From: Bradyrhizobium sp. NDS-1
GTDB taxonomy: Bacteria; Pseudomonadota; Alphaproteobacteria; Rhizobiales; Xanthobacteraceae
Direction of reading: 5' to 3'
Length of the DNA stretch: 64,000 nt
NCBI RefSeq assembly: GCF_032918005.1
Contig: NZ_CP136628.1
Coordinates: 1,039,501-1,103,500 of the forward strand
The position numbers and the translations under genes were made by a program. Positions 48,035-57,342 of this stretch are shown here, one piece after another; the stretch's first letter is position 1; the number at the start of each line of letters is the position of its first letter. The notes below the pieces were generated by a model. The model saw only the letters and a list, made by a program, of their open reading frames with translations, made no database searches and was not told the DNA's origin.

Positions 48035-49696
48035 ATGAAGAACAAGATCACCGGCCGCTCCGCTTTTCTCGCGCTGCTCAAGGACGAGGGTATCACGCAT
48101 CTGTTCGGCAATCCCGGGACCACCGAGCTGCCGATCATGCATGCGCTGAAGGACCATCCCGACCTTACCTATGTGATGGCGATGCAGGAGAGCCTGGTGG
48201 TCGCGATCGCCGACGGCTATAGCCGGGCCTCCGGCAAGCTCGTTGCCTGCAACGTCCATGTCGCGCCCGGTCTCGGCAACGCCATGGGCTCGCTCTACAA
48301 CGCCCAGTTCACGGGCACGCCGATGATCCTCACCGCGGGACAGCAGGAGCAGGGCCACGGCCTGATGGAGCCGGTGCTGTATGGCCCGCTGGTGCGCATG
48401 GCCGAGCCGCTGGTGAAATGGGCGGTCGAAGTGACGCGGCTGGAAGATCTGCCGCGCATCGTCCGCCGCGCCGCCAAGGTTGCGATGACCCCGCCGACCG
48501 GCCCCGTGTTCATCTCGCTGCCCGGCGACATCCTCAACAGCGAGGCCGGGATCGATCTCGGCCGCTCCACCCGGATCGATGCCCGCACCAAGCCGTCGGA
48601 TGAAGCGCTGAAGGCTTTCGCCGCGCGCCTGCTCAAGGCCGAGCGCCCCGTCATCGTCACCATGGACGAGGTGGTCAAGAGCGATGCGCTCGAGGAGGCG
48701 GCCGAACTCGCCGAGCTGCTCGGTGCCGCGGCCTATCAATCGTCCACGCCCTATGGATCGCACTTCCTCTCGCAGAGCCCGAGCTTCGTCGGCACGCTGG
48801 CGCGCGTGCAGAAGGTCGCGCGCGATACGCTCGCGCCCCACGATCTCCTGGTCGCGCTCGGCGGCGATCCCCTGCGGATGTCCGTCTATAGCGAGGTCGA
48901 TGCGCTGCCCGATGGTCTGGGCATCGTGCAGATCGGCCTCGTCGATTGGGAGATCGCCAAGAACTACGGCGCGGAGATCGCGCTGAAGGCGGATTTGAAG
49001 GAAACGCTGCGCGCGCTGATCCCGGTGCTGAAGGAGATGGGCGGCGCCGCACTCGCGAGCCGTGCAAAACAGCGCCTCGCCGAGCTGGCGCCGAAGAACT
49101 GGACCGCGCGCCGCGCCGCGCTGGTCGAGCAGATCGGCAGGAGCGCCGGCCGCAGCCCGATCGATCCGGACTTCCTGGTGCTGCGGATGGTCGAGGCCAT
49201 GCCTGACAATGCCATCCTGGTCGACGAAGGCCTCACCTCGAGCCGCCAGATCACGGCGCTGCATCCGCACCGCGACCGCTACGGCTATCACGGACTTGCC
49301 TCCGGCGGCATCGGCTGGGGCCTGCCGGCCTCGGTCGGCGCCAGCATCGCCAATCCGGATCGCCCCGTCGTGTGCTTCTCGGGCGATGGCAGCGCGATGT
49401 ATTCGATCCAGTCGCTGTGGACCGCGGCGCATCACAAGCTGCCGCTCAACGTCGTCATCGCCAACAATGGCGGCTACCGCATCATCAAGCAGCGCCTGCT
49501 CGCCTTCCATGGCGATGACAATTATGTCGGCATGGATTTCGTCGATCCGCCCGTGGATTTCGCCGGCGTGGCGAGAGCGCTGGGCTGCGAGGCGATCAAG
49601 GTCAGCGATCCCGGCGAGTTGCAGGCGACGCTGGCGTCGGCGTTTGGCCGGCCGGGAACGAAGCTGATCGAGGTGATGGTGGACGGGAAGGTGTAG
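48035..49696 (+). CDS. mdlC: Thiamine-diphosphate enzyme, benzoylformate-decarboxylase-like
   Basis: The 553-residue protein has the three-domain ThDP fold: an N-terminal domain with FGNPGTTELP and the cofactor-activating Glu in MAMQESLVVAIADGY, a central domain, and a C-terminal ThDP/Mg site in FSGDGSAMYSIQSLWTAAHHKLPLNVVIANN. It would decarboxylate a 2-keto acid such as benzoylformate to the aldehyde. Acetolactate-synthase-like family members are an alternative. TGGAGGA precedes the start at 48035. Confidence 0.85.
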   Translation: MKNKITGRSAFLALLKDEGITHLFGNPGTTELPIMHALKDHPDLTYVMAMQESLVVAIADGYSRASGKLVACNVHVAPGLGNAMGSLYNAQFTGTPMILTAGQQEQGHGLMEPVLYGPLVRMAEPLVKWAVEVTRLEDLPRIVRRAAKVAMTPPTGPVFISLPGDILNSEAGIDLGRSTRIDARTKPSDEALKAFAARLLKAERPVIVTMDEVVKSDALEEAAELAELLGAAAYQSSTPYGSHFLSQSPSFVGTLARVQKVARDTLAPHDLLVALGGDPLRMSVYSEVDALPDGLGIVQIGLVDWEIAKNYGAEIALKADLKETLRALIPVLKEMGGAALASRAKQRLAELAPKNWTARRAALVEQIGRSAGRSPIDPDFLVLRMVEAMPDNAILVDEGLTSSRQITALHPHRDRYGYHGLASGGIGWGLPASVGASIANPDRPVVCFSGDGSAMYSIQSLWTAAHHKLPLNVVIANNGGYRIIKQRLLAFHGDDNYVGMDFVDPPVDFAGVARALGCEAIKVSDPGELQATLASAFGRPGTKLIEVMVDGKV

Positions 49697-49710
49697 GGCC
49701 GGCGTCAGCC

Positions 49711-49794
49711 GTCATTGCGAGGAGCGAAGCGACGAAGCAATCCAGACTGTTTCCGCGGAGAGATTCCGGGTTGCTTCGCTGCGCTCGCAATGAC
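49711..49794. repeat. Palindromic repeat, family B, copy 2
   Basis: An 84-bp element beginning GTCATTGCGAGGAGCGAAGC and ending GCTTCGCTGCGCTCGCAATGAC, so the ends are inverted repeats. It is a longer relative of 2208-2265, here between convergent genes. Confidence 0.8.
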
Positions 49795-49808
49795 GAGCAA
49801 CGGGCAGC

Positions 49809-51188
49809 CTACCCCGTCTTCCCCACCCGATAACCTGCCGCCGGATGCGGTGCGCCGAGCCTTGCGCGACCATCGCCGAACAGCTTCTCCCGCAGCGTGC
49901 CCTTCGCATATTCCGGCTTGTACCGTCCGCGCCGCGTCAGCTCCGGCACCAGCATGTCCGAGATATCCTCGAAATCGCCGGGCGAGATCGCGAACGCGAC
50001 GTTGAGCCCATCGACGTCGGTCTGCTCGAACCAGTCCTCGATCTTGTCGGCGACGCTCTCGGGCGTGCCGACCACGACGGGGCCGGCGCCGCCGATGCCG
50101 ACATGCTCGATGACGTCGCGCACGGTCCAGACGCGATCAGGGTCGCCGCGGGTGACGTTATCGAGCGCGCTGCGGCCGGCGTCGTTCTGGACGTGACGCA
50201 CCTGCTGGTCGAGCTCGTAGCCGGAGAAGTCGATGCCGGTCCACCCCGACATCAGCGCCAGCGCGCCTTCGGGGCTGATGTGGCGGCGATAGTCGGCGTA
50301 CTTTTCCTTCGCCTCGGCTTCGGTCCGGCCGAGGATGATCGTCATCATCGAGAACATCAGGATCTCCGCCGGGTTGCGGCCGATCCTGGCGGCTTCCTCG
50401 CGGATTGCCGCCACGCGCGGCGCGATGATCTTGGCCGACGGTCCCGACATGAACACGCATTCGGCATGCCTGGCCGCGAACTGCCGGCCGCGCGGCGAGG
50501 TGCCGGCCTGGTACAGCACGGGCGTGCGCTGGGGCGAGGGCTCGCTGAGATGGATGGTGTTGTTGATGCGGTAGTTCGCGCCCTCATGATTGACGCGATG
50601 AACCTTCGTGGGGTCGGTGAAGATGCCGCGCTTGCCGTCGCGCAGCACGGCGTCGTCCTCCCAGCTTCCTTCCCAGAGCTTGTAGACCACCTCCATATAT
50701 TCGTCGGCGATGTCGTAGCGGTCGTCATGTCCGGTCTGCTTGTCCTTGCCGGCCCCGCGGGCGGCGCTGTCGAGATAGCCGGTGACGACGTTCCAGCCGA
50801 TCCGGCCCTCGGTGAGATGATCGAGCGTCGACATTCGCCGTGCGAACGGGTAGGGCGGCTCGAACGACAAATTGCTGGTGACGCCAAAGCCGAGATTCTG
50901 CGTCACCGCGGCCATCGCCGAGAGCAGCAGCAGCGGCTCGTTCGACGGCGTCTGTGCTGCGTTGCGCAAGGCTGCGTCAGGGCTGTTGCCAAAGACGTCG
51001 TAGACCCCGAGCACGTCGGCCAGGAACAGCCCGTCGAAGCGGCCCCGCTCCAGCGTCCTGGCGAGATCAATCCAGTAGGGCAGGCGGTTATACTCGGCGG
51101 TGCGATCGCGCGGATGGGTCCACAGACCCGGCGACTGGTGCGCGACGCAATTCATTGCAAAGGCGTTGAGCCTGATCTGCTTGGCCAT
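49809..51188 (-). CDS. FMN-dependent monooxygenase, NtaA/SnaA/DmoA (LLM) family
   Basis: The 459-residue TIM-barrel enzyme matches the NtaA/DmoA subfamily of luciferase-like monooxygenases, which oxidise small nitrogen- or sulfur-containing organics using reduced FMN from a separate reductase. Family segments include LARTLERGRFDGLFLADVLGVYD, GRIGWNVVTGYLDSAARG and PVLYQAGTSPRGRQFAARHAECVFMSGPS. The substrate cannot be inferred and no reductase is adjacent. The start at 51188 follows GGGGAA. It is divergent from the M20 peptidase. Confidence 0.9.
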   Translation of the reverse strand: MAKQIRLNAFAMNCVAHQSPGLWTHPRDRTAEYNRLPYWIDLARTLERGRFDGLFLADVLGVYDVFGNSPDAALRNAAQTPSNEPLLLLSAMAAVTQNLGFGVTSNLSFEPPYPFARRMSTLDHLTEGRIGWNVVTGYLDSAARGAGKDKQTGHDDRYDIADEYMEVVYKLWEGSWEDDAVLRDGKRGIFTDPTKVHRVNHEGANYRINNTIHLSEPSPQRTPVLYQAGTSPRGRQFAARHAECVFMSGPSAKIIAPRVAAIREEAARIGRNPAEILMFSMMTIILGRTEAEAKEKYADYRRHISPEGALALMSGWTGIDFSGYELDQQVRHVQNDAGRSALDNVTRGDPDRVWTVRDVIEHVGIGGAGPVVVGTPESVADKIEDWFEQTDVDGLNVAFAISPGDFEDISDMLVPELTRRGRYKPEYAKGTLREKLFGDGRARLGAPHPAAGYRVGKTG

Positions 51189-51325
51189 GATCGTTCCCCG
51201 GCGCTCTGTACTGCGCGCTCTTCGAATGGTAGACGTGCCGCCCGAACTTGGCGGAGTTCTTGCATATAACCTGCGCATGGCAAGGCCAAATCAGGTCCGC
51301 TGCTGCACTTGGCAAGCCGATCTCA

Positions 51326-51391
51326 AGAGAGCAAGAACGAAATCCCGAGAGAACTAGAAGCGAACGACCAGAGAACTACAAGAACGATCGA
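51326..51391 (+). repeat. Three degenerate 22-bp units in the M20 leader
   Basis: Units start at 51326, 51348 and 51370, each opening AGAGA; the second and third share AGAGAACTA-N-AAG. The period of 22 bp is about two helical turns. Confidence 0.5.
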
Positions 51392-51462
51392 ACTCCCCAC
51401 CACTTTCGAAGGCCAACCCGTGCGGGTAAAGTCCTTCGTCTCAAAGTCTCGAAAAGCAAGTC

Positions 51463-52848
51463 ATGACCAGAGCCGACGCCATCGCCCGCGCCCGTGAGGA
51501 TTTCAAGTCCGGCGCGTTTCTCACCGAGCTCGACCGTCGCGTCGCCTTCAAGACCGAAAGCCAGAACCCCTCCCGCGACGCCGAGCTGCGCGCATATCTG
51601 GAGCAGGAGATGCAGCCGGCATTTGCTGCGCTGGATTTCACCAGCCGTATCGTCGAATCCCCCAGCGGCAAGGCGCCGTTCCTGTTCGCCGAGCATCACG
51701 AGAGCGCAACGGCGCCCACCGTGCTGATTTATGGCCATGGTGACGTCGTCGACGGCATGGAAGGCGAGTGGCGCGAGGGGCGCGATCCCTGGCGCACGAC
51801 GGTTGCCGGCGCGCGGCTCTATGGCCGCGGCACCGCCGACAACAAGGGGCAGCACAGCATCAACATGGCGGCGCTCCGCGCGGTCCGCGACGCCCGTGGC
51901 GGCAAGCTGGGCTTCAATGCCAAATTCATCGTCGAAATGGGCGAGGAGATCGGCTCGCCCGATCTCGGCAAGGTCTGCGACCTCAATCGCGACGCGCTCA
52001 AGGCAGATCTGTTCATGGCCTCCGACGGGCCGCGCCTGTCCGCCGACCGCCCGACGCTGTTCCTGGGCTGTCGCGGCGGCATCCGCATTCATCTGGATGT
52101 GAACCTGCGCGATGGCGGCCACCATTCCGGAAATTGGGGCGGCGTGCTGTCCAATCCCGCGACCATTCTTGTCAATGCGATCTCGACGCTGGTCGATGGC
52201 CACGGCCGCCTCCGGCTCGACGCCCTGAAACCACCGCGGCTCACGAACCAGATCCGCAGCTATCTGGCCGATGTGCAGGTGGTCCCTACCGAGGACGAGC
52301 CGGCACTCGCGGAGGACTGGGGCGAGGAGGGATTGTCGGCGGCCGAGCGGCTCTACGCCTGGAACACTCTGGAAGTGCTGGCGATGTCGTCCGGCAATAT
52401 CGAGAAGCCGGCCAACGCCATTCCCGGGCATGCCAATGCCGTGCTGCAATTGCGTTTCGTGGTTGGCACCAAGATCGACGGGCTGATCGAAGCCATCCGC
52501 GCGCATCTGGTTGATAAGGGTTTTCCGATGGTCGAGGTGCGGGCGGCCCAGAGTTTTGCTGCATCGCGCACAGACTTCGACAGCCCCTGGATCAAATGGG
52601 CGGCGGATTCGGTGCGAGAGACCACCGGCAAGCCGCCGGCGGTGCTGCCGAATTTCGGCGGCTCCTTGCCCAACGACGTATTTTCCGAGATCCTCGGCCT
52701 GCCGACGATCTGGGTCCCGCATTCCTATCCCGGCTGCTCCCAGCATGCGCCCAATGAGCACATCCTGCTGCCTCTGACCGAAGAAGCCTTGACGGTGATG
52801 GCCGGCCTGTTCTGGGATCTCGGCCAATTGCCAAAACCCCTAACCTGA
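51463..52848 (+). CDS. M20 family metallopeptidase
   Basis: The 461-residue zinc enzyme hydrolyses dipeptides, N-acyl amino acids or carbamoyl compounds. Metal-site motifs are IYGHGDVVDGM, GRGTADNKGQ and FIVEMGEEIGSPDLG, and a dimerisation domain lies in the middle (about 200-310). The nearest groups are dipeptidases of the M20 family. The leader has a 22-bp repeat; the stop lies in a 13-bp tandem duplication (52841-52866). An amino-acid ABC importer follows after 98 bp. Confidence 0.9.
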   Translation: MTRADAIARAREDFKSGAFLTELDRRVAFKTESQNPSRDAELRAYLEQEMQPAFAALDFTSRIVESPSGKAPFLFAEHHESATAPTVLIYGHGDVVDGMEGEWREGRDPWRTTVAGARLYGRGTADNKGQHSINMAALRAVRDARGGKLGFNAKFIVEMGEEIGSPDLGKVCDLNRDALKADLFMASDGPRLSADRPTLFLGCRGGIRIHLDVNLRDGGHHSGNWGGVLSNPATILVNAISTLVDGHGRLRLDALKPPRLTNQIRSYLADVQVVPTEDEPALAEDWGEEGLSAAERLYAWNTLEVLAMSSGNIEKPANAIPGHANAVLQLRFVVGTKIDGLIEAIRAHLVDKGFPMVEVRAAQSFAASRTDFDSPWIKWAADSVRETTGKPPAVLPNFGGSLPNDVFSEILGLPTIWVPHSYPGCSQHAPNEHILLPLTEEALTVMAGLFWDLGQLPKPLT

Positions 52849-52946
52849 GCCGTTAACCTGAGCCGCGATCCAGCCAAAAGTCACATTCTAATCCGGGCCG
52901 ATTTGTGCTTGCATCCGGCCGCATCATCCTGAAAGGGGACAAAAAA

Positions 52947-53858
52947 GTGAAACATTTCCGTAGCATTGGGCTCGCGCTCGCCGCGACCTTCGCCGTCAGC
53001 CAGGCCGGAGCCCAGGAGCTGACCGGCACACTGAAGAACATCAAGGACACCGGCGCCATCACGCTCGGCTTCCGCGACTCCTCGATCCCGTTCTCCTATC
53101 TCGATGACAACCAGAAGCCGGTCGGCTTCGCCATGGACATCTGTTACAAGATCGTCGACGCCGTGAAGAAGGAGCTCAAGCTCGACAAGCTTGAGGTCAA
53201 GCTCAACCCGGTGACCTCGGCGACACGCATTCCGCTGATGGCGAACGGCACCATCGACCTCGAATGTGGCTCGACCACCAACAACGCCGAGCGTCAGAAG
53301 CAGGTCGCCTTCACCAACACCCACTACCTGACCGCCAGCCGCTACGTCTTCAAGAAGTCGAGCGGCCTGAAGTCGATCGACGATCTCAAGGGCAAGACGG
53401 TGGTCTCCACCGCCGGGACCACCAACATCAAGCAGCTCACCGAGGCCAACGTCGCCAAGAGCCTCGGCGCCAACATCATCCCGGCCAAGGACCACGCCGA
53501 GGCCTTCCTGATGGTCGAGACGGACCGCGCGGTCGCCTTCGTGATGGACGACATCCTGCTGGCGAGCCTCGTCGCCGGCTCGAAGTCGCCGGACGACTAC
53601 GCCATCTCCAAGGATGCGTTCTCCAAGCCGGAGCCCTACGGCATCATGCTGCGCAGGGACGATGCGCCGTTCAAGAAGGTGGTCGATGCGGCAACCGCTG
53701 CGCTCTACACCTCCGGGGAAGCCCAGAAAATCTACGACAAATGGTTCACCCAGAAGATCCCGCCGAAGGGGCTGAACCTCAACACGCCGATCTCGGCCGA
53801 GTTGAAGAACGAGTTCGCCAAGCCGACGGATTCGCCGAACCCGGACGACTATAAGTAA
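52947..53858 (+). CDS. gltI: Glutamate/aspartate-type ABC substrate-binding protein
   Basis: The 303-residue periplasmic protein has a signal peptide (LALAATFAVSQAGA, cleavage near residue 22) and the type II amino-acid binding fold (ITLGFRDSSIPFSYLDDNQKPVGFAMDICYKIVDAVKKEL, ECGSTTNNAERQKQVAFTNTHY). It feeds the permeases encoded next; glutamate or aspartate is the likely cargo. The start is GTG at 52947 behind AAGGGG; the longer ATG start at 52905 lacks a site. A strong hairpin (53887-53923) separates it from the permease genes. Confidence 0.9.
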   Translation: MKHFRSIGLALAATFAVSQAGAQELTGTLKNIKDTGAITLGFRDSSIPFSYLDDNQKPVGFAMDICYKIVDAVKKELKLDKLEVKLNPVTSATRIPLMANGTIDLECGSTTNNAERQKQVAFTNTHYLTASRYVFKKSSGLKSIDDLKGKTVVSTAGTTNIKQLTEANVAKSLGANIIPAKDHAEAFLMVETDRAVAFVMDDILLASLVAGSKSPDDYAISKDAFSKPEPYGIMLRRDDAPFKKVVDAATAALYTSGEAQKIYDKWFTQKIPPKGLNLNTPISAELKNEFAKPTDSPNPDDYK

Positions 53859-53886
53859 GCAAAACCTCGAACTTTCGATCGAAATC

Positions 53887-53923
53887 ATGTCCGGCCACTC
53901 TTGACACCAGGGTGGCCGGACAT
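53887..53923 (+). terminator. Intercistronic hairpin between gltI and gltJ
   Basis: ATGTCCGGCCAC (53887-53898) pairs perfectly with GTGGCCGGACAT (53912-53923), a 12-bp stem with a 13-base loop. Its position after the binding-protein gene suggests partial termination or RNA stabilisation, giving more binding protein than permease. Confidence 0.65.
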
Positions 53924-53975
53924 TTGCATAGGCGTCCGGGTCGTCCAATGACGGGCGCGTTCGCGCGGGGGATAC

Positions 53976-54707
53976 GTGAACTACAACTGGAACTGGGGAA
54001 TCTTTTTCCAGCCGAACCCGATGGGGACCGGTACCTATCTCGACATGCTGCTGTCGGGCCTGGTGCTGACCCTCAAGACCGCGGCGTTGGCCTGGGTCAT
54101 CGCGCTGATCACCGGCTCGCTCGTCGGCGTGATGCGCACGCTGCCGTCGAAGGGGGCGAACTGGTTCGGCTTTGCCTATGTCGAGTTCTTCCGAAACATG
54201 CCGCTGCTCGTGCAGCTCTTCCTGTGGTACTTCGTGCTGCCGGAATTGCTGCCGAAAGCCGCCGGCACCTGGCTGAAACAACTGCCGAACGCCCCGTTCT
54301 GGACGGCGGCGATCGGCGTCGGCTTCTTCATGTCGGCGCGCGTTGCCGTGCAACTGCAGGCCGGCATCGGCTCATTGCCGCGCGGGCAGAAGATGGCCGC
54401 AACGGCGCTGGGCCTGACCACCGCGCAGGGCTATCGCTACGTGCTGCTGCCGATGGCGTTTCGCATCATCCTGCCGCCGCTGACCTCCGAATTCCTCAAC
54501 ACCATCAAGAACACCGCGGTTGCGATCACAATCGGTCTGCTCGAGCTGACGGGGCAGGCGCGCTCGATGCAGGAATTCTCGTTCCAGGTGTTCGAGGCCT
54601 TCACCGCCGCAACCATCCTTTATCTTCTCGTCAACGCCGTCGTCGTGACCGCCATGCGCTTCCTTGAGCGCTGGGTCGCGATCCCCGGCTACATCACGGG
54701 GAAATAA
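53976..54707 (+). CDS. gltJ: Amino-acid ABC permease, GltJ-like
   Basis: The 243-residue inner-membrane protein has about five helices and the HisM-type cytoplasmic EAA loop (GQKMAATALGLTTAQGYRYVLLPMAFR). The start is GTG at 53976 with GGGGGA upstream. It pairs with GltK to form the channel and contacts the GltL ATPase. gltK starts four bases after its stop. Confidence 0.92.
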   Translation: MNYNWNWGIFFQPNPMGTGTYLDMLLSGLVLTLKTAALAWVIALITGSLVGVMRTLPSKGANWFGFAYVEFFRNMPLLVQLFLWYFVLPELLPKAAGTWLKQLPNAPFWTAAIGVGFFMSARVAVQLQAGIGSLPRGQKMAATALGLTTAQGYRYVLLPMAFRIILPPLTSEFLNTIKNTAVAITIGLLELTGQARSMQEFSFQVFEAFTAATILYLLVNAVVVTAMRFLERWVAIPGYITGK

Positions 54708-54710
54708 GCG

Positions 54711-55403
54711 ATGTTCGGCAATCTCGATTTCGACGTCATCCGCCGCGCGCTGCCTTATCTGTTCTTCGAGGGCATGACGTTCACGCTGACGCTGACGGGC
54801 CTTGCAGCGCTCGGTGGTCTCGTGTTCGGCACAGCACTCGCCCTGATGCGGCTCTCCGGCTTCAAGATCCTTGGCCGGGTCGCCGGCGTCTACGTCGACT
54901 TCATGCGCTCGCTGCCGCTGGTGCTGGTCATCTTCTGGTTCTACTTCCTGGTGCCCTATATCGGGCAGTGGGTGACCGGTGCCTCGCGCCCGATCAGCGT
55001 CGGCGCCTTCGCCTCCTCGCTCATCACCTTCATCATGTTCGAGGCGGCGTATTTCTCCGAGATCATGCGTGCCGGCATCCAGTCGATCTCGCGCGGACAG
55101 CCGGCCGCCGCCAGCGCGCTGGGGCTGACCTACGCCCAGACCATGCGCTACGTCGTGCTGCCGCAGGCCTTCCGTAACATGCTGCCGGTTCTGATCACGC
55201 AGACCATCGTGCTGTTCCAGGACACTTCGCTGGTCTACGTCCTGTCGATCACGGACTTCCTAGGAGCGGCGAGCAAGGTGGCGCAACGCGACGGGCGTCT
55301 GGTCGAAATGTATCTGTTCGCAGCGGTCGTCTACTTCACCATTTCCTGTATCGCGTCCTTCGGCGTCCGCCGCCTGCAGGCGCGCATCGCCATCATCCGC
55401 TAG
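54711..55403 (+). CDS. gltK: Amino-acid ABC permease, GltK-like
   Basis: The 230-residue inner-membrane protein is the partner of GltJ, with an EAA loop (GQPAAASALGLTYAQTMRYVVLPQAFRNMLPVLITQT). The start at 54711 is three bases past the gltJ stop; gltL follows after 12 bp. The three form one transcript. Confidence 0.92.
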   Translation: MFGNLDFDVIRRALPYLFFEGMTFTLTLTGLAALGGLVFGTALALMRLSGFKILGRVAGVYVDFMRSLPLVLVIFWFYFLVPYIGQWVTGASRPISVGAFASSLITFIMFEAAYFSEIMRAGIQSISRGQPAAASALGLTYAQTMRYVVLPQAFRNMLPVLITQTIVLFQDTSLVYVLSITDFLGAASKVAQRDGRLVEMYLFAAVVYFTISCIASFGVRRLQARIAIIR

Positions 55404-55415
55404 GGCTAGCCGCTC

Positions 55416-56147
55416 ATGATCGAAATCAGCCACGTCAACAAATGGTACACGCCGAGCTTCCAGGTGCTGACCGATTGCACGACCAGCGTCACCAAGGGCG
55501 AGGTCGTGGTGGTCTGCGGTCCCTCAGGCTCGGGCAAATCGACGCTGATCAAATGCGTCAACGCGCTGGAGCCGTTCCAGAGCGGCGACATCAGCGTCGA
55601 CGGCACCAAGGTCAACGACCCCAAGACCGACTTGCCGAAACTCCGCTCGCGGGTCGGCATGGTGTTCCAGCATTTCGAGCTGTTCCCGCATCTGAAGATT
55701 ATCGACAACCTCTGCCTCGCGCAGCAGAAGGTGCTCGACCGGCCGCGCGACAAGGCGATGGCGAAAGGCATGCAATTGCTGGAGCGCGTGGGCCTCAAGG
55801 AACAGGCGCAAAAGTATCCCGCGAACCTGTCCGGGGGACAACAGCAGCGCGTTGCGATCGCCCGTGCGCTCGCCATGGATCCGATCGTCATGCTGTTCGA
55901 CGAGCCGACCTCGGCGCTCGACCCTGAAATGGTCAGCGAGGTGCTCGACGTCATGGTGGACCTCGCTCATGAGGGCATGACCATGATGGTCGTCACCCAC
56001 GAGATGGGCTTTGCCCGCAAGGTGGCCAATCGCGTGATCTTCATGGACCGCGGCGAGATCGTCGAGGACGCGGCGAAGGAAGACTTCTTCGGCCAGCCGC
56101 GCAGCGACCGCGCGCAGAAGTTCCTGTCGAAGATATTGTCGCATTAA
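55416..56147 (+). CDS. gltL: Amino-acid ABC transporter ATPase, GltL-like
   Basis: The 243-residue protein has Walker A (GPSGSGKST), the Q-loop ([11 protein letters not shown]), signature LSGGQQQR, Walker B ([12 protein letters not shown]) and the H-loop (VVTHEMGFA). It powers import of the amino acid delivered by the gltI product. It closes the operon; a palindromic repeat (56154-56277) follows. Confidence 0.95.
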   Translation: MIEISHVNKWYTPSFQVLTDCTTSVTKGEVVVVCGPSGSGKSTLIKCVNALEPFQSGDISVDGTKVNDPKTDLPKLRSRVGMVFQHFELFPHLKIIDNLCLAQQKVLDRPRDKAMAKGMQLLERVGLKEQAQKYPANLSGGQQQRVAIARALAMDPIVMLFDEPTSALDPEMVSEVLDVMVDLAHEGMTMMVVTHEMGFARKVANRVIFMDRGEIVEDAAKEDFFGQPRSDRAQKFLSKILSH

Positions 56148-56153
56148 CCGGTC

Positions 56154-56277
56154 GTCATCCCGGGGCGCGCGTAGCGCGAACCCGGGATCCATCAGGCCGC
56201 GTGCGCGGGGCGAAATGGATTCTCAGGTGCGCAATTGCGCACCATAGCTCGTCGCTTCGCGCCGCCCCGGAAATGAC
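56154..56277. repeat. Palindromic intergenic repeat, family A, copy 2
   Basis: An element of about 124 bp from GTCATCCCGGGGCG to CCCCGGAAATGAC. The 37-bp core (56215-56251), with the palindrome GGTGCGCAATTGCGCACC, matches 607-643 in reverse with one mismatch. It separates gltL from the transaminase gene. Confidence 0.8.
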
Positions 56278-56353
56278 GGGTTGAGGGTTTCGTGGCCCCA
56301 ACAAATCCCGTATACGGGCAGGCAAATCCCTTTCCCTCCTCAGGAGATCTGCC

Positions 56354-57214
56354 TTGGACCCGATCGCCTACGTCAACGGCTCGTTCGTCCCGCTCTCGGA
56401 CGCCAAAATCTCGGTCCTCGATCGCGGCTTCCTGTTCGCCGACGGCATCTATGAGGTCTCGGCCGTGCTCGACGGCAAGCTGGTCGACAACGCCTCGCAT
56501 CTGGCGCGGCTCGAGCGTTCGGTCGGCGAGATCAAGCTGAAGCTTCCGGAGACGGTCGAGCGCATCACCGAGCTCCAGAAGGAGCTGATCGCACGCAACA
56601 AGGTCGAGAACGGCCTCGTCTACCTCCAGGTGACACGCGGCGCCGACACGGGCCGCGACTTCGCCTTCCCCAAGGGCGACATCAAGTCGAGCCTGGTGAT
56701 GTTCACCTCGGAAAAGGACATCGTCAACGCGGCGTCGGCGAAGACCGGCATCAACGTGATCACCGTGCCCGACATCCGCTGGGAGCGGCGCGACATCAAG
56801 AGCGTGGCGCTGCTGGCGCAGGTATTGGCGAAGCAGGCGGCGGCCGAAGCCGGAGCGGGCGAGGCCTGGATGCTGGAGGACGGTTACGTCACCGAGGGCG
56901 GCTCGTCCTCGGCGTTCATCCTGACCAAGGACGACGTCATCGTGACGCGCAAGAACTCCAACGCCATCCTGCCCGGCTGCACCCGCAAGGCGGTGGTGGC
57001 GCTCGCCGAAGAGCGTCAGCTTCGCGTCGAGGAGCGCTCGTTCACGGTCGCCGAGGCACTGGCCGCCAAGGAGGCCTTTGCGACCTCGGCGTCGTTGTTC
57101 GTCCAGCCGGTGGTTGCGATCGACGGCAAGAAGATCGGCGACGGCAAGCCCGGCCCGATGGCAACGCGCCTGCGCGAGATCTACGTGGAATTCGCCAAGG
57201 CGACGGCGGTTTGA
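56354..57214 (+). CDS. dat: D-amino-acid transaminase
   Basis: The 286-residue protein is a fold type IV PLP enzyme of the DAAT/branched-chain aminotransferase family. It has MDPIAYVNGSFVPLSDAKISVLDRGFLFADGIYEV at the N-terminus, the PLP Lys in RRDIKSVALLAQV and the conserved EAWMLEDGYVTEGGSSSAFI. D-alanine aminotransferase is the likely activity, linking D-alanine to D-glutamate for cell wall or catabolism. The start is TTG at 56354 behind AGGAG. Confidence 0.87.
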   Translation: MDPIAYVNGSFVPLSDAKISVLDRGFLFADGIYEVSAVLDGKLVDNASHLARLERSVGEIKLKLPETVERITELQKELIARNKVENGLVYLQVTRGADTGRDFAFPKGDIKSSLVMFTSEKDIVNAASAKTGINVITVPDIRWERRDIKSVALLAQVLAKQAAAEAGAGEAWMLEDGYVTEGGSSSAFILTKDDVIVTRKNSNAILPGCTRKAVVALAEERQLRVEERSFTVAEALAAKEAFATSASLFVQPVVAIDGKKIGDGKPGPMATRLREIYVEFAKATAV

Positions 57215-57229
57215 GCCGCAGGTGCAGCT

Positions 57230-57330
57230 GTCATCGCCCGGCTTGACCGGGCGATCCGTACGTCGTGACGACAGTGATGGGCCCGATGGGCCGCGGCGCA
57301 CTGGATGCCCCGCCTTCGCGGGGCATGACA
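57230..57330. repeat. Palindromic repeat with two internal hairpins
   Basis: An element of about 101 bp starting GTCATCGCCCGG and ending GGGGCATGACA. Hairpins CGCCCGG-N5-CCGGGCG and TGCCCCGC-N4-GCGGGGCA lie at the two ends. It fills the gap between the transaminase and AhpD-like genes, which converge. Confidence 0.6.
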
Positions 57331-57342
57331 GGTGCGGATGCC

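Noticed and set aside
46508..49510. 1000-codon open frame on the minus strand, opposite the ene-reductase and mdlC
   Set aside because: It spans several genes and a repeat, and its composition is biased. The plus-strand genes have clear motifs and ribosome-binding sites.
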